From positions 1 to 7,952 of the forward strand of contig JAEEKM010000230.1 in NCBI GenBank assembly GCA_016282455.1: 7,952 nt of DNA. The letters run 5' to 3'. The translations under genes were made by a program, and so were the position numbers. Shown here piece by piece: positions 1-6,900 of this stretch. Position 1 is the stretch's first letter. Each line of letters opens with the position of its first letter. Under the pieces are notes generated by a model. It had not been told where the DNA came from, searched no databases, and was given only the letters and a program-made list of their open reading frames with translations. Source of the DNA: Treponema sp. GTDB taxonomy: Bacteria > Spirochaetota > Spirochaetia > Treponematales > Treponemataceae.

Positions 1-3
1 AAA

Positions 4-2163
4 ATGCCGCGCTCTCTGAGCCTGGTGCTTGTCTGCGCGGCTTCTCTTGTTTTAATTTTACTTTTATTAAAACTCATTCCCAATAAAAGCCTGAGTGATT
101 TTTGTTCCCGGCAGTACAGTACAAGGTTTTATGACAGAAGCGGTAACCTTCTTTATGTGATGAGCCTTGATGAAGGTCTGCGCCGTGAATACAGGTCCTT
201 TAAGGAATTTCCAAAAGCACTTGTTACTCAGGTGGTGCATGAAGAAGATAAAAATTTTTTCTTTCATCCCGGAATAGATTTAACTGCAATTCTTCGTGCC
301 GCAAGACAAAACAAAAGTGCGGGGCGGGTGGTAAGCGGTGCTTCTACAATTACCATGCAGCTGGTCCGCCTCATCTGGCCCAGACAAAATAAAAATGTTG
401 GACTTGGTGTAAAAGTTTCCGAAGCCTTTCGAGCCCTTTATCTTGAACTCAAACTTTCTAAAAAAGAAATTCTTGAACTTTACATGAACAATGTTCCCTT
501 TGGTTTTCAGGTTGAAGGAGTTACAAGTGCGGCAAGGAGTTTTTTCTCTAAGGAAGTGAGTGAACTTTCGCAGGAAGAAATGGAACTGCTTTCTAAAATT
601 CCCCGTCGTCCTGCAGAGTATGCGCCTGAAAAAAAATATGTCTATCCGCTTGAGTCAAGGCATTTTATAAATTATATAATCGATGACTATAAAAAGAAAA
701 AAGAAATTCTTCCTCCGGAACTGCATCTTTCTTTGAACAGTGAACTTAACGAACTTATAAAAACTTATATTCAGTTAAAACTCGATGAACATGAAGATGC
801 CCGCATTCACAACGGAGCTGCCCTTGCAATAGAAAATGCAACGGGAAGAATTGTTGCCTGGGTAGGTAATGCAGATTTTGATTCTCCCTTTGGAGGACAG
901 ATTGACGGCGTGCTTGTTCCAAACCAGATGGGAAGTTCCATGAAGCCTTTTTTGTATGCGCTTTCTCTGGAAAAGGGAATGAGCCCTGCTACAGTGCTTC
1001 CTGACATTCAGACTGATTTTGGCGCCCAGGGAGTTTATGTTCCCCTTAATTTTAACAACCGCTACAATGGGCCGGTTCGCTTTAGGGTGGCACTCGCTTC
1101 GAGCCTTAATATTCCTGCAGTCTATCTTTTAAAAAATCTCGGCATGGATGAATACCTTAAAACTCTTTCTTCTCTGGGTTTTGATTCTCTTTCCAAAAAG
1201 CCTGAGGGAAGTCTTGGTCTTTCACTTGCGCTGGGTTCTGCAGAAGTTACTCTTTATGAAATTGTAAAAGCCTTTACTGTTTTTCCAAATGACGGTCTGG
1301 TCTGGGATGAACTTTCTTTTCTTTCTGATAAAAAGTCCAGGGAACAAAAACACAGGGTTTATTCACAAGATGTTTCCAGAATCATGCTGGACATTCTTTC
1401 TGATTCTCATGCGCGGGAACTTGGGTTTGCAAGGGCAAAAGTTTTTGACACCCCTTACCCAAGTATATTTAAGACAGGAACTTCAAATCAGTTTCAGAAC
1501 ATAATTGCCCTTGGTGCAACAAGTGCCTATACCGTGGGTGTGTGGATGGGAAACTTTGAAGGAGAAACCGTTATCCGTCAGACAGGAAGCAGTATTCCTG
1601 CGGCAGTTGTCCGCGAAGCCCTGGATTATCTTACAGAAAAAAACGGTTTTGAAAAATTCCCCCTCCCTGAGCATTTTGAAAAGAAAAGTTTATGTGCCCT
1701 TTCTTTAATGCAGCCGACAGAGGCCTGTCCTACAAGGGTGATGGAGTTTGTAAGAAAAGGGACTGCCCCTGAAAAAGCTTCTTCCGGTAAAGAGATTCCC
1801 TGTACCTGGCACAAAGAAGAAAATGGTAAAGTGCTTGTTAGTTACCCTAGCGAATACCAGCACTGGGCGTCTGGAAAAAATATGGCAGGAAAGATTCAGA
1901 CGGGCAATAGTGAAATTTCCATTTCATACCCCAGAAACAATTCGCTCTTTTTTTATGACCCCGGTGTTCCTCCTTCATCTCAGTACATGAGGGTTCAGGC
2001 AATTGGCGGAAAGTCTGAAAAAGCCAGCCTCTATGTGGATGACCAGTTTTTCTCCCAGACTGAACTTCCCTTTGCATGGAACATTCCCTTAAAGCGCGGC
2101 GAACACACAATAACCGTTACCTGCGGTGACTCCTCCGTAACCCACACTTACACTGTAAAATAA
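4..2163 (+). CDS. pbpC: Penicillin-binding protein 1C (class A, transglycosylase/transpeptidase)
   Basis: Bifunctional peptidoglycan synthase anchored in the inner membrane and acting in the periplasm. Residues about 5-25 form a hydrophobic anchor. The GT51 glycosyltransferase domain follows (about 40-215): EDKNFFFHPGID places the catalytic Glu at 81, and GASTITMQ lies at 112-119. A Met where most class A enzymes have the first Gln of this motif is typical of the PBP1C branch. The transpeptidase domain (about 270-545) has SSMK with the likely nucleophile Ser311, SLN at 367-369 and KTGTS from 490. Residues about 635-719 match the small beta domain found at the PBP1C C-terminus. At 719 residues it is slightly shorter than E. 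coli PbpC (about 770). Only three bases precede the ATG and the frame is open there, so the real start could lie upstream and no ribosome binding site can be judged. No clear terminator follows the TAA. The family call is firm; the symbol is by family resemblance. Confidence 0.9.
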   Translation: MPRSLSLVLVCAASLVLILLLLKLIPNKSLSDFCSRQYSTRFYDRSGNLLYVMSLDEGLRREYRSFKEFPKALVTQVVHEEDKNFFFHPGIDLTAILRAARQNKSAGRVVSGASTITMQLVRLIWPRQNKNVGLGVKVSEAFRALYLELKLSKKEILELYMNNVPFGFQVEGVTSAARSFFSKEVSELSQEEMELLSKIPRRPAEYAPEKKYVYPLESRHFINYIIDDYKKKKEILPPELHLSLNSELNELIKTYIQLKLDEHEDARIHNGAALAIENATGRIVAWVGNADFDSPFGGQIDGVLVPNQMGSSMKPFLYALSLEKGMSPATVLPDIQTDFGAQGVYVPLNFNNRYNGPVRFRVALASSLNIPAVYLLKNLGMDEYLKTLSSLGFDSLSKKPEGSLGLSLALGSAEVTLYEIVKAFTVFPNDGLVWDELSFLSDKKSREQKHRVYSQDVSRIMLDILSDSHARELGFARAKVFDTPYPSIFKTGTSNQFQNIIALGATSAYTVGVWMGNFEGETVIRQTGSSIPAAVVREALDYLTEKNGFEKFPLPEHFEKKSLCALSLMQPTEACPTRVMEFVRKGTAPEKASSGKEIPCTWHKEENGKVLVSYPSEYQHWASGKNMAGKIQTGNSEISISYPRNNSLFFYDPGVPPSSQYMRVQAIGGKSEKASLYVDDQFFSQTELPFAWNIPLKRGEHTITVTCGDSSVTHTYTVK

Positions 2164-2221
2164 GCGTCCTGTACTGTCATAAATACGCGTTAATCTAAAT
2201 GCTAAAGAACATACGTTAAAT

Positions 2222-2394
2222 GGAAAATTGACACTCCACTCCCGTGTCATCTGCCATGGGGCCTGGCACGGTTGCAGGCGAATAATAGTTGAACATAGAA
2301 TTTTGCACCACAATCTGGTTATTATTTCTGATGATTACTGCGGCTGCAAATTGCCACCCATGCCAGCTGCCACTCCGTTGCGTGCCAATTTTCC
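2222..2394. repeat. Long imperfect palindrome 1 (MITE-like or structured RNA)
   Basis: The two ends are complementary over most of their length. GGAAAATTGACAC (2222-2234) pairs with GTGCCAATTTTCC (2382-2394) at 12 of 13 positions. After an internal loop of 9 and 8 bases, 2244-2260 pairs with 2357-2373 at 14 of 17. GGCA (2265-2268) then pairs with TGCC (2352-2355), and TTGCAG (2272-2277) with CTGCAA (2344-2349). AATAAT (2281-2286) and ATTATT (2321-2326) can continue the stem toward the apex. The pairing is seen directly. Whether this is a small non-autonomous mobile element or an RNA gene is inference, and the strand is unknown. A TACAAT box on the minus strand (2404-2409) would start a transcript near 2397, almost at the edge of the stem, but no good -35 goes with it. 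No flanking target duplication is evident. Confidence 0.65.
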
Positions 2395-2483
2395 TTCTCA
2401 ATGATTGTATTTACAAGCAATTATCAGTACTGACATATTATGTTGAAAATTAATACATATAAACAGTTATGAAAAAAACAATT

Positions 2484-2604
2484 AAATGTACGCTGTAATG
2501 GAGCCGGGGTTCCACTGCGAAAAAAATTCTGCACAAGCGAGCAAAAGCGAGCGCGGAAGCCTTTTTTCGCAGCGGGTTCCCGGCGGGAATGGAAGCGTAC
2601 ATTT
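2484..2604. repeat. Palindromic element 2 (MITE/REP-like or structured RNA)
   Basis: A 121-base element with perfect 11-base ends, AAATGTACGCT (2484-2494) and AGCGTACATTT (2594-2604). A second perfect 11-base pair lies inside it, CTGCGAAAAAA (2515-2525) with TTTTTTCGCAG (2562-2572). Between these, GCCGGG (2503-2508) pairs with CCCGGC (2579-2584). Toward the apex, TTCTGC (2527-2532) pairs with GCGGAA (2553-2558) with one G-U. The apical loop holds AAGCGAGC twice (2535-2542 and 2545-2552). An internal loop carries AATGGA on both sides (2497-2502 and 2588-2593). If the ends are taken as AATGTACGCT/AGCGTACATT, TTA flanks both sides (2482-2484, 2604-2606), a possible 3-base target duplication, though too short to be proof. 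It is richer in GC than the flanking DNA. Mobile element, or transcribed hairpin upstream of rpsU, cannot be settled here. Confidence 0.7.
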
Positions 2605-2613
2605 TATTTTAGA

Positions 2614-2641
2614 TTTACACTTAGTAGGATTTTATTAGAAT
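2614..2641 (+). promoter_or_regulatory. Candidate distal promoter for rpsU
   Basis: TTTACA (2614-2619) and TAGAAT (2636-2641) each match the sigma-70 consensus at five of six positions, with a 16-base spacer. Transcription would start near 2648, giving rpsU a leader of about 100 bases. The surroundings are very AT-rich, so a chance match is possible. Confidence 0.4.
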
Positions 2642-2674
2642 AATAATAGTAATCGACAAATAAATGTTCGGTAC

Positions 2675-2704
2675 TTGACTAAGTGACGTTTATTTTGATA
2701 AAAT
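2675..2704 (+). promoter_or_regulatory. Candidate proximal promoter of rpsU (extended -10)
   Basis: TTGACT (2675-2680) is followed after 18 bases by TAAAAT (2699-2704). TG at 2696-2697 sits one base before the -10 box, giving an extended -10. The predicted start near 2711 leaves a leader of about 40 bases. This is the best-matching promoter in front of rpsU. Confidence 0.65.
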
Positions 2705-2712
2705 CGATTACC

Positions 2713-2726
2713 TGTGAAATTTCGCA
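2713..2726. promoter_or_regulatory. Small dyad at the predicted rpsU transcription start
   Basis: TGTGAAATTTCGCA is a 14-base dyad without a spacer: six of its seven base pairs are perfect and one is T-G. It lies just downstream of the predicted start of the proximal promoter, a usual place for a repressor site. No regulator can be named, and a chance palindrome in AT-rich DNA is possible. Confidence 0.25.
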
Positions 2727-2730
2727 GCGG

Positions 2731-2741
2731 AAGGACGGTGA
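2731..2741 (+). promoter_or_regulatory. Ribosome binding site of rpsU
   Basis: AAGGACGGTGA resembles the full anti-Shine-Dalgarno complement AAGGAGGTGA with one irregular position. The GGTGA part ends 9 bases before the ATG at 2751, which supports that start. Confidence 0.6.
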
Positions 2742-2750
2742 GTTTAAGAC

Positions 2751-2963
2751 ATGGCAACAATCAATGTTGACGAGAATGAGAACCTTGAGAAGGCAATCAA
2801 ACGTTTCAAGAGAATGGTTGAAAAAGAAGGCATCATCCGCGAATACAAAAAGCGCGAGTACTATGAAAAGCCCTCTACAATCCTGAACCGCAAGAACAAG
2901 GCTCTGGCACGCAAGCTTCTCAAGAAGAACCACAGTCGTGGTCACGACTCAAAGTCCTACTAA
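2751..2963 (+). CDS. rpsU: 30S ribosomal protein S21
   Basis: A small basic protein of the 30S subunit, located near the anti-Shine-Dalgarno end of 16S rRNA and involved in translation initiation. The 70 residues match the usual size (71 in E. coli). The family pattern is clear: an acidic start (VDENENLEKA), the RFKR stretch at 18-21, REYKKREYYEKP at about 30-41, then a Lys/Arg-rich tail ending in SY. The ATG at 2751 is set by the alignment with the family and by the ribosome binding site ending at 2741. It looks monocistronic: its own promoter candidates lie upstream and a rho-independent terminator starts about 20 bases after the stop. In many bacteria rpsU sits next to dnaG or a GatB/Yqey gene; here it stands between envelope genes. 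Confidence 0.97.
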   Translation: MATINVDENENLEKAIKRFKRMVEKEGIIREYKKREYYEKPSTILNRKNKALARKLLKKNHSRGHDSKSY

Positions 2964-2984
2964 TTTTAGTCTGGCTTAAATGAG

Positions 2985-3017
2985 AGGAACCTTCTTAAAA
3001 AGGGGGTTCCTTTTTTT
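2985..3017 (+). terminator. Rho-independent terminator of rpsU
   Basis: AGGAACC (2985-2991) pairs with GGTTCCT (3005-3011), and the stem runs directly into seven T (3011-3017). It ends the rpsU transcript and separates it from the lipoprotein gene that follows. Confidence 0.92.
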
Positions 3018-3029
3018 ATGCTTATTTTT

Positions 3030-3035
3030 CATAAT
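3030..3035 (+). promoter_or_regulatory. Candidate -10 box directly before the NAGPA-like lipoprotein gene
   Basis: CATAAT (five of six to TATAAT) ends 6 bases before the ATG at 3042, so transcription would start at or next to the start codon. No convincing -35 is seen; the matching position falls in the rpsU terminator (TTCCTT, 3007-3012). It is supported mainly by the same layout at the two later lipoprotein genes. Confidence 0.4.
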
Positions 3036-3041
3036 GGTAAA

Positions 3042-3896
3042 ATGAACAAGAAATCCGGGTACAATTTTTTTAGACTTATTTTATTGAGCTTAACTTTTGT
3101 TTTTTTCTCCTGCGCTTCCATGCCTTCTTCGCTCATACAGAGAACGGAGCTTTTTTTAGAAAGTGCCGCAGGGAGTTTAGTCTGGGAAGAACTATCACCG
3201 GGAATTTCCTATGCGCTTCTTGAGGAAAAAAATATTCCCCAGAGAATTCATCTTGTAAAAGTGGAACTTTCAAATCCTTGTGTTGAACTTTTTCTTTACC
3301 CCAAAGATGCAGGAGAGCCTTTTGTGGCAAAAAGTGCAGAGGCTTATGCAAAAGAAAATAATCTTACCGTTTGTATGAACGCCGCTCCTTTTGTAATTCC
3401 TTCTTTTGGAAAAAGAAAGACTGTTGGAATCCATGTAAGTGGAGGCTTTCAGACTTCTCCATTTTCTGAAAAATATGCCTGCATGGGTTTTGGAAAAACA
3501 AGTTCCCCTTCGGGAGAGCACTGGTATGGAAAAATATTTTCTTCACAGAAAGAGGCGTTAACCAGTGGCTGCTCAGAAATACTGGGAGCATTTTTTGTTA
3601 TCCTGCAGAACGGAGAGGAAGTTCCCTTTGCCCGCGAAAGCCTTGACTCCCGTTCAGCGGCAGGACTTACACAGGACGGGGAAACTCTTTACCTTTTGTG
3701 TGCCGAAGGAGAAGCATCTGCTTCCGGCAGGGGAGTGTCCTTTCAGCAGTGTGCCCGTCTGTTTAAGAATCTTGGCTGCAACAGTGCACTTGAGTTTGAC
3801 GGGGGAGCAACTGCAGCTCTTTTTGCAGGAAAGAAGGTTATGGAATGGGGGCCAAGACAAAAGGCGGCGTCTGTATTTGGTTTTTGCTCCCGTTAA
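3042..3896 (+). CDS. Lipoprotein with phosphodiester glycosidase (NAGPA-like) domain
   Basis: A predicted exported lipoprotein of 284 residues. The start at 3042 gives a classic signal peptide (MNKK, hydrophobic core, FFSC with the lipid-bearing Cys at 24). An in-frame ATG at 3018 abuts the T tract of the rpsU terminator and would add eight residues that fit a signal peptide less well. The rest fits the NAGPA family (phosphodiester glycosidase, named after the enzyme that uncovers mannose-6-phosphate): CMNAAPF at 111-117, DSRSAAGLTQDGETLYLL at 202-219, and LEFDGG at 250-255. Many members have DGG followed by small or Ser residues; here it reads DGGATA. Bacterial members are thought to act on sugar phosphodiesters of the envelope, but the substrate is unknown here. 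No Shine-Dalgarno precedes the ATG, and no terminator is seen in the 66 bases before the next gene. The family call is good; the exact function is not established. Confidence 0.85.
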   Translation: MNKKSGYNFFRLILLSLTFVFFSCASMPSSLIQRTELFLESAAGSLVWEELSPGISYALLEEKNIPQRIHLVKVELSNPCVELFLYPKDAGEPFVAKSAEAYAKENNLTVCMNAAPFVIPSFGKRKTVGIHVSGGFQTSPFSEKYACMGFGKTSSPSGEHWYGKIFSSQKEALTSGCSEILGAFFVILQNGEEVPFARESLDSRSAAGLTQDGETLYLLCAEGEASASGRGVSFQQCARLFKNLGCNSALEFDGGATAALFAGKKVMEWGPRQKAASVFGFCSR

Positions 3897-3945
3897 AAAA
3901 AAATAAATATCAGGCAATCTTACAGTTTCTTATTATGCATTTGTG

Positions 3946-3954
3946 TGCTATCAT
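3946..3954 (+). promoter_or_regulatory. Candidate extended -10 box before the large lipoprotein gene
   Basis: TGC followed by TATCAT (3949-3954) forms an extended -10 box ending 8 bases before the ATG at 3963. No good -35 is found (TTTCTT at 3926-3931 for a 17-base spacer). The predicted transcript would have essentially no leader. Confidence 0.5.
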
Positions 3955-3962
3955 TAAAGCAT

Positions 3963-6900
3963 ATGAAAAAGCATTTTGAACTTTTTAAGAAAACTCTGAT
4001 TTTGTTAGTAGTGCTGCTCTTTATTTCAGCCTTAACTTCGTGCAGTAATTTTTTAGAAAGCGGTACTTTTTTGGGTCAGTTAAAAAAAGACATTGATTAT
4101 GCAAATGCTCCTGAGTGTACTCTTGTTGTTCAAAGTGAGTCTTCTTATGGTTCCTTTCTTGTTTCAGGTTCCATAAAAGTAAAGGCTGGCTATGCGACAG
4201 ATCTTCAGTTTACGGTAAATAAGGAAGAGTATTATTTTAAGGGGCTTGAAGCTGTAAGTTCAGCTGACAATGAAGTAAGCCGGAATGCTTTTGTTGATTT
4301 TACTACAGACAGTTCTGGAAGTGATGAGTCTAAAGGAATTTATAAAATAAATGTAAAGCTTTTAAAAGCCTGTACTGACATACTTATCCGTCCTGTATGC
4401 GTCCGTCTTCCGGCAGTAACAGGTTTTTTGCCTGACAGCAGGGAACTGCAGTTTGCAAATGTTCCTCTCGAAATTTATTTTAATATGCCTGTAACGGAAA
4501 GTGTAAATCAGACTGCCATTATTTCAGCCTTAAATATAAAGTCCTTCGGTGAGGATGTTTCTGACTATTTTGAGTTACCTGAATTTAATGAAAGCGGAAC
4601 CTCCCTTGTAATTATGCCTAAAACAGAAGCTGAGTATCCCGGACAATCTCTTCAGTCATTTGTTTCCAGTTTACAAAATCCAAGTCTTTCTTCGATTACC
4701 CTTTCCTTTAATCCCGATGTAACAATCGAAAAAGAAGAAGTCACTTTTCCATTAAAGTCAGACACTTTTACGGTCCGTTACAAAGCCGACACAGATACAA
4801 CAGCTCCAGAGAAACTTGATTTTTTTGTAACCCGTCATGAACTTTCCCTTGCGACTGCAGCCTCTCTTGCCATGAAAGAAAAATTTATTCAGGGAAATCT
4901 TAATCTTTTTCCTTCCACTGAAGACGAAAAGAATAAAATAAGACAGAACCGTACCAGCGGAACCATTTATATTTACGGTCAGTATCGTGCTCAGTCAGGA
5001 ATAAAAAATATCCGCGTAACGGAGCAGCGTACAAATGACACGTCAGGTCTTTCTTTAAACGATGAGACTCTTTTAACAGTTTACAATAAGAATTCTGACA
5101 ATATAGAATTTTCCACTATAGAAGGAGATACATACTTTTGCATTAAGCACACCATAAGGCAGGGAGATGAAACAGACCGGAATGACGGTGCTTTTTTAAT
5201 GAATGTTACGGCTTTAAGCGCAGCCGGTGTTGCGGCAGAGACAAAGACTTTTACTGCAATCAAGAAAAGCGTTTTAGATATTCGGCTTGAAAAAGAATGG
5301 TTTGGAATAGAAAACGGTGAAAACTTTTATACCTACAGAAATGAGTCTGATTTTAATGAAAGCGATTTTTTAATGGATTTAAGAAGCCTGAGAATCTGGA
5401 TAGAACCTTTGTATGATGTTGTCGGAAATTTGTATGGTCCGGTTACATTTGAACCTGAAAGTCTATTATGGGAATATGAATATACGGACAGAAATAATAC
5501 TAAACGTAAAGAAATGAATTATATTTACGATGACTCTGGAAATAGCGAAGGACTGCATCTGCCGCTGGATGTTGATTCTATATCCGGAATTAATTTTGTC
5601 CTGAATTTTTATGATGACTTAGGCAATACAAAAAAATATGAAGTAACAATTCCTTCGGAAAGGGATTATTCATATATAGCAGAGCGCTCAGAAAATACAG
5701 TATCAGTCACTTCCTTTTATGGTTTACGCGCCCAGACAACAACTTTTATTCTTGTAAAAGCTTATCCTGACGGCTCAAAAAAAATAAAGAGGTATCTAAA
5801 TTTAAATGATGTAAGTTTTGAGGAAAACTGTTCCTTTTATGTTTCTTTTTTAGATTATGACGGTATTAATGAAATTTATACGGAGCTTCTTCCGCTTGAG
5901 ATAAATGTGCCTGAAACGACGGTTTCTGTTCCTCAGGTTACGCTTAAAAACAGTGATGAAACTAATCTGCCTCTTGAGTTTGTAAAGTCAGGAAATGAAG
6001 GAATTCTTACCGGAACAATTTATCTTGCAGAAGAATCCTGGAATACCTTTGATTCAATTTATGCAGAACTCATTTTGCCTTATGCTTCTCCTTCAACTTT
6101 ATTATTTGAAAAAAATAAAGCACAGGCTTCCTTTGAATGTGCGGGAAATTTGCTTTTTATGGAAGACTGGACATTTACAGTCTATGGTGTTAAAAATCAT
6201 TTAAAATCAGAGGGGGTTCTGGTAAATGTTCCCAAACTTACAGATACTTTAAAATATGATGCATATGCTCCGTATGGAAATTTTTCCGGCTTTGTGAGCG
6301 AAGACTATTATGCTTTTGAAATCACTGATACTTCTTACTCTTCTTCTGGTCCGGATTATGGACTGGTGTATATCAGGGGGCTTGAAAAAGAATACCGCGC
6401 GGATGAAAACAATGGTTTTCTTGCAAAGATACCGGTATGGGATATTTGGAAAGCTGATTCAAAGGGGGAGGTTCTATTTAACTATTTTGTTTACGATAAA
6501 TCAGGGAACAGCAGAATCGGAAGGGTGAATAAACGGATATTTGCTCCTGCAGTAAGCGGCGTGAAAAAAAACAATGCCCAATGGAAGGTAAATTTTCTAG
6601 AAGCGCCCACTAATGTACTTAGGCAAACGACAGATGTTTATGCACTTGACGAAAACGGAAAGTGGACAAAAACTGGTGAAAATTCATCTACTGTCATTGA
6701 TTTGCCTGAAAACAGCGTTGTAAAAATCGTCTATCATTATCGATACCGTGTGGATCAACCGGAATGTTTTTCTGCACCTTTTTTCTTTTACACCGGTTCT
6801 CCTTCTTCTGGTCTTTATGATCTTCTCTGGAAGACCGGTACCTCAAGCTCTTACGTTGCAGTTCAGTCTGATGCACCAGTATTTGTCCATACACTTATTA

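Larger units (their letters stand above)
2164..2750. other. Long intergenic region with two palindromic elements
   Basis: This 587-base gap has no protein gene I can support. From left to right: 2164-2221 is unstructured apart from a loose repeat of ATACG(CG)TTAA around 2183 and 2211; 2222-2394 is a long imperfect palindrome; 2395-2483 is AT-rich and shows no clear feature; 2484-2604 is a second palindromic element, unrelated in sequence to the first; 2605-2750 is AT-rich and carries the rpsU promoter candidates and leader. There is no obvious T-tract terminator for the upstream PBP gene, so one of the palindromes could help end that transcript, but neither is followed by a long T run on the + strand. 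Confidence 0.8.

Noticed and set aside
2262..2280. CTGGCACGGTTGCAG considered as a sigma-54 (-24/-12) promoter
   Set aside because: The GGCAC and TTGC parts are only two bases apart; the sigma-54 element needs about five, so the geometry is wrong.
2216..2401. A 61-codon open frame on the minus strand, starting with TTG, that spans palindrome 1
   Set aside because: Its composition looks somewhat protein-like, but it starts with a weak codon, has no Shine-Dalgarno sequence, and coincides with a strong inverted repeat that better explains the region. I recognise no family with confidence. A protein search with hits in relatives would reopen it.
2535..2552. Two AAGCGAGC copies considered as the start of a CRISPR or tandem repeat array
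   Set aside because: There are only two copies, 10 bases apart, inside a hairpin loop, with no spacers and no further copies.
2679..2945. Open frames on both strands overlapping rpsU (minus strand 2679-2945, + strand 2683-2886)
   Set aside because: They lie across the clearly recognisable S21 gene in other frames and resemble no known protein; they are shadows of rpsU.
3018..3041. Longer start for the NAGPA-like lipoprotein at ATG 3018
   Set aside because: It abuts the T tract of the rpsU terminator, has no ribosome binding site, and adds residues that spoil a typical signal peptide.
3897..3962. A possible terminator between the NAGPA-like gene and the large lipoprotein gene
   Set aside because: It begins with a run of A after the stop codon and has no hairpin plus T run on the + strand.
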